Positions 46,098-57,020 of a stretch of DNA of 64,000 nucleotides are shown piece after piece. The stretch comes from Alisma plantago-aquatica. Taxonomy: Eukaryota; Streptophyta; Magnoliopsida; Alismatales; Alismataceae. How positions within the stretch are numbered: the first letter of the stretch is position 1; every line of letters begins with the position of its first letter. A program made the translations under genes and the position numbers. The stretch is from contig OY856411.1 in assembly GCA_963693085.1 (NCBI GenBank), positions 66,073,001-66,137,000 on the forward strand, given 5' to 3'. Under the pieces are notes generated by a model, which made no database searches, was not told where the DNA came from, and worked only from the letters and a program-made list of their open reading frames with translations.

Positions 46098-49000
46098 CAA
46101 ATAATAATACGTTCATATAATTTTTGGAGTTATTTATTTATTATATATCTAAATATTTTAGGTGTAGCCCAATAAGTATTAATTATTTAAAAATATTTAA
46201 TTGTCTCCATATTTAATTATCTATTCAAATATGTGGGCAGCGGCATATATTATACACTATATTATATCTAGCTTAACATTATAACATATAAGAGCTTCTA
46301 ATATAGACCAAGGGGGAACTACATACAATCCTATCTTTAAAGGAAAAGAAAGGAAGTAGGAATAAGCAAATCTAGGTTTTGGTATGTCATAGAAGAGACC
46401 ACAATTCACATCATAAACAACAAAAATACAATGTTCCCATTCTTAACACTATAAAGTACCTTTTTCAAATTATAATAACATAATTTCTTTTTAACATTTG
46501 GAATAATTAAGATCTATTCTCGACTAGGCAGTGGACTTAAAAATATGTATAAATAGACCAAGATTTCCTTGTTCTATACATGAATAAATTTAACTACAAC
46601 ATGAGATTTACATTTTTTATCTTTTTATCAAGTTCATGAGTAGCACTCTTATATTAAAATTTGCGTTGGTTTTATTAAATATTTCACCCCTTGCATAACT
46701 CATTATTTCATGCCAAAACAAGAAAGACAATAATGATTTGACCTGATTATCTTCTCCACTCCAAAATTTTCTTCTTGATCATCCCAACATTTCGAATCTA
46801 TTCTATTTTCTAGTAAATATGTCGATGTGGTTGTATATAGTTTTTTTTTATCAAGTAGCATTAGGACTTTATATATAACTTGCAGTTGAATTCCATATCT
46901 CAGTTCTATCTATTATGCTTTAAAACTCATTAGGATATATGTAAACCAACCCATAACCAAATGAAATAAATATGAATGTCTAGCAAAAAGTATTTAGAAA
47001 TTTTGCAAGTGTAATACAATTTAAAATTACAAATGAATTTACATGGAGTCGGATTCACTTAATTTTGTTAGTTTGCATCTAAAACTTACATAAAAGATTG
47101 GGATTGAAATATTAATAAAATTATTTATTTACTGAAAAAATCTATACCATCTTAAAACATGAATCCAAATATAATACATACGACATTTTAGTTGCAGCCG
47201 TGTAAAGTTCTTAATTATTGAACATAAAAGGTTATTGTGCTATGTTTTGGAGATAGACGTGGTTGGTTAAGTTGAAACTCTCAAAAATAAACCTTTGATT
47301 TATGAACCACCATTCTACTGCAACACCTTGGCTTTTGAATGCATAGAACATTGATACCATTCCACATTTTTAGGTATCATAAAATATGTGGATTGGTTGT
47401 GTTAAACCACACAATATCAACTAGGTTTTGTAAATAATGATTCAAATATTTAAGCTAAATAAGATTGACTTAATACTATTCAACGGTTTCTTCTATACAA
47501 AAGATTGACTTCTAACTAACAAAAAATTTAACTTTCTTTGTAATGGAATTGATACATGTGAACAAATGAGTCTGTGCAACTATTTTTATCCAAAAAAGAG
47601 CTGACATAATCTATTCCAGGGATGTCGAAGGAAGTTTGTAGGTGTATCATCAAAACCAACACCTCCTTCCTCTATGTTTTAGTTGTAGTAATGAACTTGT
47701 TATTGAATCTATAAAGTAGATGAAATTTCTAGTAAATCGACTAGTAGCGGTGTGAGATGAGGAAAAAGAATATCTTTTGTTTTCAAGGAAAAGGATTTAC
47801 TATTGGATAGACATTTTAAACAAAAAAGGTGTTTTTGTAACTAAAAATACTCTTTTTACAATAGTATAGATAACCATAGTTGTTTTCCACACATGAAAGT
47901 ATATGATGTTCACAAAACTATAATATTCATTAATATCGTAACTCCTTATATTCCTCCTTTAGCAAGCAATGATGATCTGTAGGAATTTTCTCACTAATAA
48001 CATGTCTAGAATGAGATATTTCTTTGTACCAAACTCACATTGGTTAAAATTACTATAAATTTAATATTAATAAAAAAGATAAATATGATCTATTATATTC
48101 CTAGCAATATCAAGAAAAGATTTTTAAAAATTGAAATTCAAGTCTATTATCCTTCTCATGCTTGATATTTTTGATAGGAACAATTGTTGTTACCAATAGA
48201 GGGTCTCCCAAAATTTCTCTTCTCACAAGTTTTAAGCTTTTTTTTCCTATTATATTTTCTCACAGATTTATCATTAACAAAAATGATATCAAGAAGTTAT
48301 GATTATGCACACTAAATATTTCAGTATGTATATTTTGAATAATCACAAACATACAAAAAATAGTCAACTTTTCACGATTTTTAAGTGCTCATGGAGTTAA
48401 ATATAGTCTGTTTGACTTGTATTTCATCACTTAAATATGCAATTTCCTATAAGAATATTCTTTCTTTACTTTTGATTTCCTTTATTACCTTTCCAAATAC
48501 ATAGTTCTCATTTTCTGTGCCAACCCTAAACCTTCTGATATTTTTCATTTAGTTGGTTTGAATCAAATACTACAATTATACATTTTCCTTGTGTTGATTT
48601 TCCTGATAAAAGATAATATAGGAAAAACTTTTTGATTCTACATCATAAATACAAAAAATTAATAGTCAAACGAATGCCTCACTTTGATAGAGTTAGAACC
48701 ACAATGGAGGGGTAGAAGTCAAAATTCATGTAAAAAAGTTCCCTAAAAATATAAAATTCAACGCAAATTTGTAATTGCAGAAGTTTAATCATTTAATGGA
48801 TTCTGAATCATTTATAAGTAAATAAAATTTGAAATTATCTTCATATCTTGAAGGTTTTATATCATCTTAATATTCAAATAGAATTTCTATTTACTGAATT
48901 ATTTAAGGAGCATATACACCCATAAGATGTACCATTTCAGATTTTGATATAACACTATAATTTCCAATACTTAACTGTGCATATTAAGTGTATCTATACA

Positions 49001-50035
49001 TTGGAAAAATAAGAGCTTGTCAAGTTTATGTAATACATAATTGACAAAAAATTGTTTTGAAACGTAGTATTAACATGAATATATTAGGACATTTTCTAAA
49101 AGTGGAAACCAAATTTTTTTATATATGTTATAAAATAGAAAGTGTCAATCTGCAAGTTCTACTAAGCTTATAACAATCTAAAATGAGAATGTATGTCCAC
49201 CATTTTACAATAATGAGATATAGTTTTAGCCATATCTTTCAATTAGGCAAGAATCTAATTCAATATACATTCTAATTGACTAAATATTGGTGAAAGCAGC
49301 CGTGATTAAACCATAAACATCAAAAATAGAATTTGCCCCTTCCCTATACTTGAGCAATAAATATTCTACTAATGTAACAAACAAAATCTCCTTTGATTCA
49401 CCCAACTTGAACCTTTCTTATAATTTTACTCCCCCACTCATTATTTAAAATTTGTATGGAGATAAATGATAAAAGCAAATATATACCTTAGAAGAGTATA
49501 CATTATTCCCTTGACCATAATCCGTTTGACCTATTTTGGATCAATGCATGCCTTAAGTCTCTATATTCTTGCATACTCGCCCTCTTTTCATGTCTTTATC
49601 ATTTGTAATTGAAAAAAAAATTATGTAGAAGTATTGGAAAATATTTTTACAAATATTCCCATTGCATAATTTCTTCTGAAATTTTGGAGTATTTAGTCTC
49701 TACTCACTGCATATGTACAAAATGTAAACTTATACATACATAATTTGTTGCCGAAAATTCAGCAACAACTAATCTTCCCCTCTTTGTGAGATTTCATTAG
49801 AATGATGGTATGCATTACTCTTTCTTTCAATGAAGTTATGCACTACACTCACACTAATATAAAATACTTTTGTTTACCTACACCATTGCATCTCTTTTAT
49901 TCCTTTGTTATTTCATGCGACTACATCAAAGACAATTATGACTTGAAATGATAATTAGTATTCTTCTCTCCAGAATAAATTCCATGATTATCCTACGTAT
50001 GTTTCTTTTGCTAGTAAATAAGCGGATGAAATCGT
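46098..50035. other. AT-rich old intergenic DNA with two diverged direct repeats
   Basis: There are no intact genes. Sequence 46481-46840 is alignable with 49663-50036 in the same orientation, sharing words such as CATAATTTCTT and AAGACAAT.ATGA. A DUF295 relic lies between them (47532-47800). One short minus-strand stretch near 48010-48060 could be a decayed copia RNase H, but this is too weak to call. Confidence 0.6.
47532..47800 (-). pseudogene. Relic of a DUF295 gene, 3' end
   Basis: The minus-strand translation YSFSSSHTATSRFTRNFIYF, then WIK and LFTCINSITKKVKF, aligns with the C-terminal 85 residues of the gene at 52400-53564 (CSFSSSHATASGFTGNSIYF, then WIK and MFTCINSLTKKLRI). It has stops and indels, and nothing upstream is recognisable. 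It is an old, partial duplicate. Confidence 0.8.
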
Positions 50036-51010
50036 TTATTTGAAGGACGGTCGTGGACGATTCACTGTAAAATGAGCATACAGTTTCTTGCAGATGGAGC
50101 ATACCAGGCACTCACCGGGAAGGTGGATGAGTCTATGGCAGCTGAGGGTACCCCAAAGAGTCAAAACGACTCTGTGGCTAACAATGCATGGAAGTCTCAT
50201 GACTAACGAGACCCGGGTCAGGCAAGGTTTCACTGATAATCCGTTGTGCCCAAGATGTCATAGGGTGCCCGAGTCTGCAATGCATGCGCTTATAAGCTGT
50301 GTGGAGCTCCAGGAAGTATGGCGACGTGTCCAACAGACCACCGGGTTAAGGTTGTTTCAAGAGAGCACGATGGAGAACTGGCTCAGGGCTAACCTGCGGA
50401 AGAGGAAGGAGCGGACTGACTGGAGTACTTGGGTTGCTATTACTATTTGGAAGTTATGGGGCTTTCGATGTAGTATAGCGTTCCAGGAGCTCAACGTGAA
50501 TGTTGATGGTATGTTTAGCAGCATAAAACAAGAGGTCACACTCTGCAAGATGGCTTTCGCGAAGGAAAATGTGCGATAAAGGGGCTACGCTAGACATATT
50601 CGCAACTGAATTGAGAGCCATCGAGCTGGGTATGCAGGAATGCCGTGTGCAATTCCGGAAGATTCTACTGGAATCGGATAGCAAAGCGGCAGTGCAGATG
50701 CTGACTAATAGCATTGCCACTCCAGCTAAGTATAAAGCGAGCAACTATTTCATAAGTAAGTTATGTAAGGAATTCGATGTAGTTACCTTTAAGTATAGGA
50801 AGAGAGTCTGTAATAAGGTGGCTGATACAGCTGCTAAGTGGTGTCTGAAACAGGAAGTCGATTGTAGGAGGTGGAGTCGGTGCCCTAGTTTCCTCACTGA
50901 CTTGGTGAGGGAGGAAGCTACATCGAGCCACAGGTCGTGTATGGATGTACTAGGACCTGGACTGAGGGGCCAGGATGAATAAGACTGTCCCCAGGTGTTC
51001 CAAAAAAAAA
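50036..51010 (+). pseudogene. 5'-truncated LINE tail: zf-RVT and RNase H with poly(A)
   Basis: The 3' end of a plant L1-type LINE. An open frame (50091-50579) carries the zinc-binding zf-RVT region: WQLRVPQRVKTTLWLTMHGS, then RVRQGFTDNPLCPRCHRVPESAMHALISC. A second frame (50569-50982) is RNase H-like: FATELRAIELGMQE, LLESDSKAAVQML, RKRVCNKVADTAAKW. About 50 residues that should hold the RNase H start are missing at the junction, so there is an internal deletion with frameshift. It ends in a 9-A tail (51002-51010). High base composition contrast with its AT-rich surroundings suggests a younger insertion. A target duplication is not evident. Confidence 0.8.
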
Positions 51011-51112
51011 GATCAACATGTATGTAATTTTATTTTGTCTCAAATAGGGTCAACACCTTATGTAAAACTAAACATTCATAACCCTAATTGTGATCAATTC
51101 TGGAATTTTTTA

Positions 51113-51128
51113 AACTTATCATGAGCTA
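51113..51128. repeat. Target-site duplication of the SINE (left; partner 51289-51304)
   Basis: AACTTATCATGAGCTA on both sides of the SINE. Confidence 0.88.
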
Positions 51129-51288
51129 CCCGACCAGTGTGGCTCAGGTGGTTCGGTCCGACTTGTCCTCCCTGGGGGACCCGGGTTCGAATCCCCCTGA
51201 GTGCACTAATTACCAACTCCTTGGGTCATCCGGGCTCTGGCACCTGTTTGAGGAGGAGGGAGAGCGGGGTCTCCCTAAGACTAAAAAA
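51129..51288 (+). mobile_element. tRNA-derived SINE with poly(A) tail
   Basis: About 160 bp. A box A-like TGGCTCAGGTGG (about 51140) and a perfect box B, GGTTCGAATCC (about 51184), form an internal RNA polymerase III promoter. A unique body follows and the element ends in AAAAAAAA. It is flanked by the same 15-16 bp word, AACTTATCATGAGCTA, at about 51113-51128 and 51289-51304. It would be moved by LINE machinery in trans. Confidence 0.9.
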
Positions 51289-51427
51289 AACTTATCATGA
51301 GCTAAAGTGTCATCTATAAAATTATGTATAAACCAGATAAAATGAGATTAAACCAGTCTGATAAAATTGTATACTTTATATACTACTATGACCCAATACA
51401 AAATTACTAAAGAAATTCACATGAAAA

Positions 51428-52255
51428 CACATCAACTTAATTGCTTTCTCAAATCTAGGAGTAATTATAACATATTGTAGATTTGAATACTAATTAAATC
51501 TCTCTCCTTTATAAAAAAATCGATCACGATTTCCTAAAGAAACCCAATAAAAAGACATATGAGATTTTATTTACACAAAGTCCTTGATATTTAGCCGACC
51601 CCGACATAGTTGATGATGAAAGCCCTTGAATGTTGATGCAATGTTTAATTCTTATATGTATTTTTGGAGGTATAGAGATGCACGGTTGATTGCTAAGCCT
51701 CACAAACTAGATCGTTTGATTAGTTACAAAATATTCCTCTGCCGCAGTTCCTTTGTTTTTCAAAACACCTGCTTGTAACACTGCCACGTTTATTTTATGT
51801 GTTACTAGCCGAGGATTGGTTTTGTTCAAAACACCTGCTGATAACACTGCCACGTTTATTTAATTCTATGATTTTAAATTATCTTGAAAATTGGGGTGTT
51901 ATAAAAATACATCAACTTACTTGCTTTCTCAAATCTATGAGTAATATAACTTATTGCAGATTTGAATACTAATTAAACCTCTCTCCTTTATAAAAAAATT
52001 CAATCACCGTTTCCTAGAGAAACCTAATAAAAAGACATGAGATTTTATTCACTCAAAGCCCTTGAATGTTGACACATTTAAATGTTATATGTATTTTTGG
52101 AGGTTTAGACATGCATCGTTCATTGCTGAGCCTCACAAACTCGATCGTTTGATTAGTTACAATATATTTCTCTGACATAATTCCTTTGTTTTTCAAAACA
52201 CCTTCTGATTACGCTGCCACATTTATTGATCTGTTATTAGCCGATGATTGTTTTG
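51428..52255. repeat. Diverged tandem duplication, unit about 450 bp
   Basis: 51428-51830 and 51906-52255 are alignable along their length. Shared words include TTGCTTTCTCAAATCTA, TATGTATTTTTGGAGGT and TTCCTTTGTTTTTCAAAACACC. No coding sequence is seen. Confidence 0.8.
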
Positions 52256-52399
52256 TTTAATTATATAAAATGAAGTAGTTCTGTAGCAACCAGGAACAAA
52301 ATAAAAAAGAAAAACTTGGGATGATAATTAAGATTGAATGCGAAATATATTCAGTCATTTTTTTGATGCAAAACAATGGCAAAAAATTACATAATGAAA

Positions 52400-53564
52400 T
52401 TAACTAGAAATTCTAAGTTTCTTTGTAAGAGAATTGATGCATGTAAACATAGGAGTCCATGCCGCTGGTTTGATCCAAAAAGGTCTGAAGCCAAATCTAG
52501 GGATGTCGAAAGCAATTGCGGGAGAATCATTAAACCGAGTAACTCCTTCCTTCACGTTGTAGGAGCAGTACATGAACTCTTCATTCAAGTCTAAAAAGTA
52601 GATGGAATTTCCAGTGAATCCACTAGCAGTGGCATGAGACGAGGAAAAGGAGCATCCCGCACTGTTTAAAAAGAAAGAATTGTCACCAATGTTGCCGACT
52701 TCTATCCATACACCATGGGATAAGTCGAGCAGAAACACTCGAAAAGTGACCGTGGTGGTCCAACGTGTAATGTTGCGCTCGACAAGGAATACCTTCCCTT
52801 CGCACTCTAATAGATTTCTGATCTTTGGCCCTAGCAGCCAGGCGTGGGAAATCATACATGGCTCCATCAGCATGGTAAATACTGACGTCGATGATGATGA
52901 CGGGGTGGTCGTCGTTGTCTTGGTCATCTCCTCTAATTCAGCACACAAGATAGTTGATTTGGCTTGATCACAGCCCACAAGAACATACACCTTGCCACCA
53001 AAACTTGTCATTGCACCAAAGTGTGTCCCCGTTGATTCAGGGAGATTGTGCTTCCTCCAAACATTGTCAGATATTTTGCAGGAGAAAAATATCGTGGAGA
53101 AGTCGAGTGAGACCAACACCTTACAACTCTGATCATCGGGTGCGGCGGTTGTAATGCAGAACCACATATACGACCCTGTATAATATGGAAGGCCATCCCA
53201 ACAATAAGGGAGACGAGGCAAATCGATATGGGCCCAGGTGAATGGATTTAACAGGAAACAGCCGCGAGAAGTTTGAGTCATCCTCATCCTCCTTCATGAT
53301 CACGAACATCCAACCACTTGGAGTAGGCCCGCAAAACTCCCATTGGGTCGGTGATAATCCTTGTGACGTCATTCTGCTGGTCTTGGTAATCGAGACAATG
53401 GATCCCTTTTCGTTGCGGGATTGGCTAATAAAGCTATGAACACCAAAGCCATCACCATGGCGGTAAAGAAGCCCTGGTGGAAGACGGTCGTCCATTCGCA
53501 AATTCTGTAATGAGCTTGTCATCTGGACGTCGTGGGCTTTTTCATGTCGCCTTCTGGCGCCCAT
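52400..53564 (-). CDS. DUF295 (beta-propeller, KIB1-4-like) protein, with an apparent frameshift
   Basis: This is a plant DUF295 family gene of about 387 codons. Members are often substrate-binding parts of SCF ubiquitin ligases or organellar proteins; the role here is unknown. The ATG at 53564 is chosen (MGARRRHEKAH); a second ATG at 53495 is possible. No F-box is present at the N-terminus. The N-terminal frame (to about 53270) carries WEFCGPTPSGWMFVIMKED. The C-terminal frame (from about 53287) carries GCFLLNPFTWAHIDLPRLP, FGAMTSFGGKVYVLV, LLECEGKVFLVERN and NSIYFLDL, the typical DUF295 propeller strands. The two frames differ by one, so a single indel lies between about 53255 and 53290. 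This is either a pseudogene or a sequencing error. A minus-strand TATA box (CTATATAAGG) lies at about 53664-53673. It is divergent to the gene at 54174. Confidence 0.78.
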
Positions 53565-53663
53565 CAAGAGCGGGAGGCTTGATTAGAAAGAAAACCCCAA
53601 ATATTAGATACAGCCGATCGACAGATTGGAGGATGGTCTGTAGTGGATTAATTTGTCTTCCTT

Positions 53664-53673
53664 ATATAGGAGT
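53664..53673 (-). promoter_or_regulatory. TATA box for the minus-strand DUF295 gene
   Basis: The minus strand reads CCTATATAAGG, about 100 bp upstream of the ATG at 53564. Confidence 0.55.
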
Positions 53674-53695
53674 TTTGAGAACTTATCATGAGTCC

Positions 53696-54078
53696 CAATC
53701 GGAGGTCCCATGGTGGGTGAAATTGTAACGTATTAAAATACGAATTTGGAATCAGATTAGGCTCGATTATAGAAAAATTGCCAAATCGGAGTCCCATGGT
53801 GGGTTAAATTGTATCAAGTGATTCGAATTTATGAATTGCTTATAGATTAAGATTAGGATTAGGATTATAAATAGATTATGATTAAGATTATAAACAAATT
53901 AATTATATGCACAAGTACTCCTAACATCACTAGGAAGGTTGGGATTTGCCAATTAATGGAGTACTCCTAGCACGACTACTATAACATCACTAGGAAGGTT
54001 GGGATTTGCCAATTAATGGAGTACTCCTAGCACGAGTACTAACATCACAGGGAAGTTTGGATTTGCCAATTAAACGTG
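53696..54078. promoter_or_regulatory. Divergent promoter region with two sets of direct repeats
   Basis: The intergenic region between the two DUF295 genes. A roughly 28-bp word containing GTCCCATGGTGGGT occurs at about 53699 and 53787. A 66-bp unit (CATCACTAGGAAGGTTGGGA, continuing through GGAGTACTCCTAGCACGA) is repeated 2.3 times at about 53926-54078. No ORF. Confidence 0.75.
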
Positions 54079-54083
54079 TAGGC

Positions 54084-54090
54084 TATAAAG
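54084..54090 (+). promoter_or_regulatory. TATA box for the plus-strand F-box gene
   Basis: TATAAAG, 84 bp upstream of the ATG. An alternative, TATAAATAG, lies at 53866-53874. Confidence 0.45.
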
Positions 54091-54173
54091 GTGCATGCTT
54101 GCAATTTGTTTGGCAGAGTGTTTCGATCTATTTTGCCTTCAGGTACGGCGGTAGTTTTCCAAAGCCAGCGACA

Positions 54174-55345
54174 ATGTCCAGATTCCTTCCCGTGGAGATT
54201 CTCCAGAAGATTTCATCTCATCTCGTCGATGACGCATATGCGTCACAGGCGTTCCGCTCCGTGTGTACTGCGTGGCGCAGCGCCTCCGGTCCACCGGCGT
54301 ATGCGCAATTAGCTAGCTCCCTGCCGCTTCTCCTCCATGCGCCCAGCCCCATTGCCGGCCGGTGTTATGTATACGAACCATGGACATGTCAAGCATCGAA
54401 CATGTCAAGGACGGGTGGCTGCTCGTGATCAACGCTGACAGAGACTACGCTTTCGTGCTCAACCCTTTCACCGGAGACAAAGTCGACCTGCCGAGCCTTA
54501 CAAGAATACGGGGATTTGGCGGTGAATACAGGAGTATCTCCATGTCTGCATCGCCGGTGAACCCAGGCTGGATGGTCTTCATCCTATGCAGTTATGTTGG
54601 TTTCAGGTTCCAGATTCTTAGCTGGCGTCAAGGAGAGGAGTCGTGGTCGACCATCCAAACCTACGAAAACAATCCCGAGTTTGTCACGGCGAGCAGCAGC
54701 CCTGTGTTTCACAATGGCCTGCTTTACATCCTTGATCCCAGCGGCCGACTTGGATGCTATGAACCCATCAATAAGACCTGGGAGGTTCACGACAGTCACG
54801 TCACTTTTGAAGCATGCGACTACTCTGAACACCGATCAAGTCACGCCATGCTAATCGAATACCAAGGCAGCTTATATTCTGTATTTTCCAACCGGCTGAA
54901 CCGCGGACCCGTTCATGTCTATAAACTCGATGAACACGTAAAGTGGAAACGAGTACATCGCCTGGAAAACGATCTCGCACTGTTTATGAATATGACGGGA
55001 GGGTTGATGTCAAAAGCACCACCCCCACCAGATCAAAGACTGCAAACACCATATTTGCTTGGGCGGACCATTGGGAACAAAATCTACTTTCCAATGACCC
55101 ATGGAAGCCCAAATGTGCTGGCAGGTTGCCTCGTGGAAGACACAGCTAAGGCCGGCCATCATGCTTACAACTTTACCAAGATTGAGTCGTCTTCATCCTG
55201 TGTATTGAGGCCTCATTCAGAAAATCTAGTCTACTACTCACTCGACGATAAGAGGTTCCACCCACGAGATTTGAAGTCCTGCAAAGAGCGAGCCATGAAT
55301 GCTTGTGTTTGGATTGTCCCTTGTTTCAAAAGGATCAACTATTAA
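54174..55345 (+). CDS. F-box / DUF295 protein, with an apparent frameshift
   Basis: An F-box protein of about 390 codons, likely a substrate adaptor of an SCF ubiquitin ligase (family knowledge; substrate unknown). The ATG at 54174 opens an F-box: MSRFLPVEILQKISSHL, then SQAFRSVCTAWRSA, about residues 1-40. After GRCYVYEP the first frame ends at 54428. The DUF295 domain continues in another frame from about 54385: DGWLLVINADRDYAFVLNPF, SPVFHNGLLYILDPSGRLG, HAMLIEYQGSLYSVF, LLGRTIGNKIYFP, and ends CFKRINY at 55345. A one-base indel near 54365-54400 explains the break. It is intronless, as usual for the family, and GC-rich compared with its surroundings. Confidence 0.8.
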
Positions 55346-55671
55346 GACAAGCACAAATATCCAGAAGAGCGGTCTAAAAGCCGTGGCGTTTAGTTTCCTT
55401 TCTTTTGCTTTCCCTTATACGCCAAAAACTAGAGAACAATTGTACTCTTGTTTTCATTATTATTCTCAAGCAAATGTCATAACTGTATGTAAATGCTTAT
55501 GAGACCGTTCATTTCTGAACATAAGTGATTTTGAAAAGCATTCATGTCATTTATTATGTTGTTATCAAATTGGCACTAGCATTATTCTATTGATTAGTTG
55601 AAAGATATGATACGGAACAATCCATGCTACATGCATATTGCATTTAATCAACAAGACAAAGCATTCCAAGA
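55346..55671. other. 3' flank of F-box gene
   Basis: Untranslated and intergenic; nothing else is recognised. Confidence 0.4.
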
Positions 55672-55676
55672 TTTTC
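55672..55676. repeat. Target-site duplication of element D (left)
   Basis: TTTTC, identical to 62676-62680. Confidence 0.92.
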
Positions 55677-56035
55677 TGTTGACTCAAGGTCAATTATGTC
55701 AATGTTGACTCACGTCTAAATTGACTAAACCCGTGTTTTGATGATGACTAACTATTCCACATATTGGTGTCTAATGTCTCTACTTGAGTGATTTCAGATT
55801 AGGTATAAACACACTCCAAATGCCCTAACTTGCGCATATCAAATTGGAGAAAAGACAAGTCAAAGTCAATACAAGTGCACGTTTTTGTAATATGATGTAA
55901 ATCCATTAGAATCATGTTGTAAATCACTTGTAATGATTGTATGACTTGTAATTATGCTTAGAAAAAATTAAGAGCACTTAGATCGAATGTTTAAACACTC
56001 AAAAGCCATTTTCCAAAATTCACATCAGGCTGTTC

Positions 56036-56268
56036 ATCGGTCGAGTTCTGTGAAGTGCAAACTCGACCGATCCTAATTGGGTCTTAAAAATGACTTTTGA
56101 TCGGTGGAGTTGTGGTTTCACAGAACTCGACCGATGGAGTAACTGACCAAATCGATTTTTATTGGTCGGTCGAGTTTTCCCTGGACAAACTCGACCGATG
56201 GTATGAATATCGGCTTTGTCTTTTACTCTATCGGTTGAGTTACCTTTATATAAACTCGACTGATTGCA
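56036..56268. repeat. Four tandem hairpin units (TCGGTCGAGTT / AACTCGACCGA)
   Basis: Arms lie near 56037/56061, 56100/56127, 56163/56185 and 56229/56258. Each pair has a 12-base arm and a loop of about 12-25 bases. The units are repeated at about 61428-61655 in the 3' LTR. Two more units occur inside the element at about 59580-59685. Confidence 0.85.
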
Positions 56269-56401
56269 CTGTATGAAAAAGTGCAGAAAGGTGCTTCTAG
56301 CCATTGTGGAGTTACAACAAGTGAAAATAGATCCGTTGCAAGCCACAAAATGGCTAGTTTTCGTTCTCAAGTGTTCCCAAAGGCTAAGAGGCATCTCCAG
56401 C

Positions 56402-56409
56402 TATAAATA
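56402..56409 (+). promoter_or_regulatory. TATA box of element D 5' LTR
   Basis: TATAAATA; the same site in the 3' LTR is at 61794-61801. Confidence 0.75.
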
Positions 56410-56639
56410 GGACCCCTTGGACTTCATTCCAAGGTTGAGCATTCATTGCAAAACTCTATGTGATGTTCCTATTCTATAGTTGAGTGCTTCCTACAGCCTC
56501 CTCTCTCTCTCTCTAAGCTTAATCACTTGCTACATCTATCATGTATATCTTGTGAGGCTCTCACTTCCACCACCTCCCTTTCTCTCATTTCAAGCATGAA
56601 GATGAAGGTTCTCTCTCTTGGCTAAGAGAGGTGAAGAAG

Positions 56640-57020
56640 AACAAGGGAAGGCGTCCCTTGGTGAAGATCAAGGCTGAAGACTTGGAGCAAGAGTGGGAAA
56701 GCCTTTGGTGAGGGCAGAAAACTCCTTGCTCAAGTGGGTAAGTCCTTGGTGGAAGCTTCTCCGAGTGAAGGTGAAGTCAAAGGCGGAAGATCCAAGAAGA
56801 GTGGGTAATCCCTACAAGGCTGAAGACTTGTGCAAGAGTGGGTAAGTCCTTGGTGAAGGCCGAAGACTCATTGCAAAGTGGGTAAGTCCTTGGTAAGGTT
56901 GAAGACTCTTTGTATTGGATAGGTAAGTCATTTATTTGGTCATGTATTGTAAGTCATATGAATGAATATAAGAATACAATGGTTAGGAAATCCTAGAGGT
57001 TGACCTCTCTAGGTAAGTGG
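56640..57020 (+). repeat. Degenerate repeats in R-U5 with recurring GGTAAGT
   Basis: Units of about 40-100 bp read GTGGGTAAGTCCTTGGTGAAG and variants, alternating with GAAGACT words. Exact GGTAAGT is at 56737, 56841, 56881, 56922 and 57012. The 3' LTR counterpart spans about 62090-62450. Confidence 0.8.

Noticed and set aside
48010..48060. Copia RNase H fragment on the minus strand
   Set aside because: A short SRHVISEKIP-like reading resembles the family motif but stands alone; below the threshold for a call.
46098..50035. Endogenous pararetrovirus or hidden gene in AT-rich region
   Set aside because: No coat, movement or RT motif could be read in any frame; only the DUF295 relic and diverged repeats are supported.
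51129..51210. Functional tRNA gene
   Set aside because: Boxes A and B are present, but the sequence lacks a matching acceptor stem and continues into a tailed body with target duplications, so it is a SINE.
56020..56394. 124-codon minus-strand ORF in the D LTR, repeated at 61466-61786
   Set aside because: It is repeated only because the LTR is duplicated; its sequence is the antisense of the hairpin arms. No independent coding evidence.
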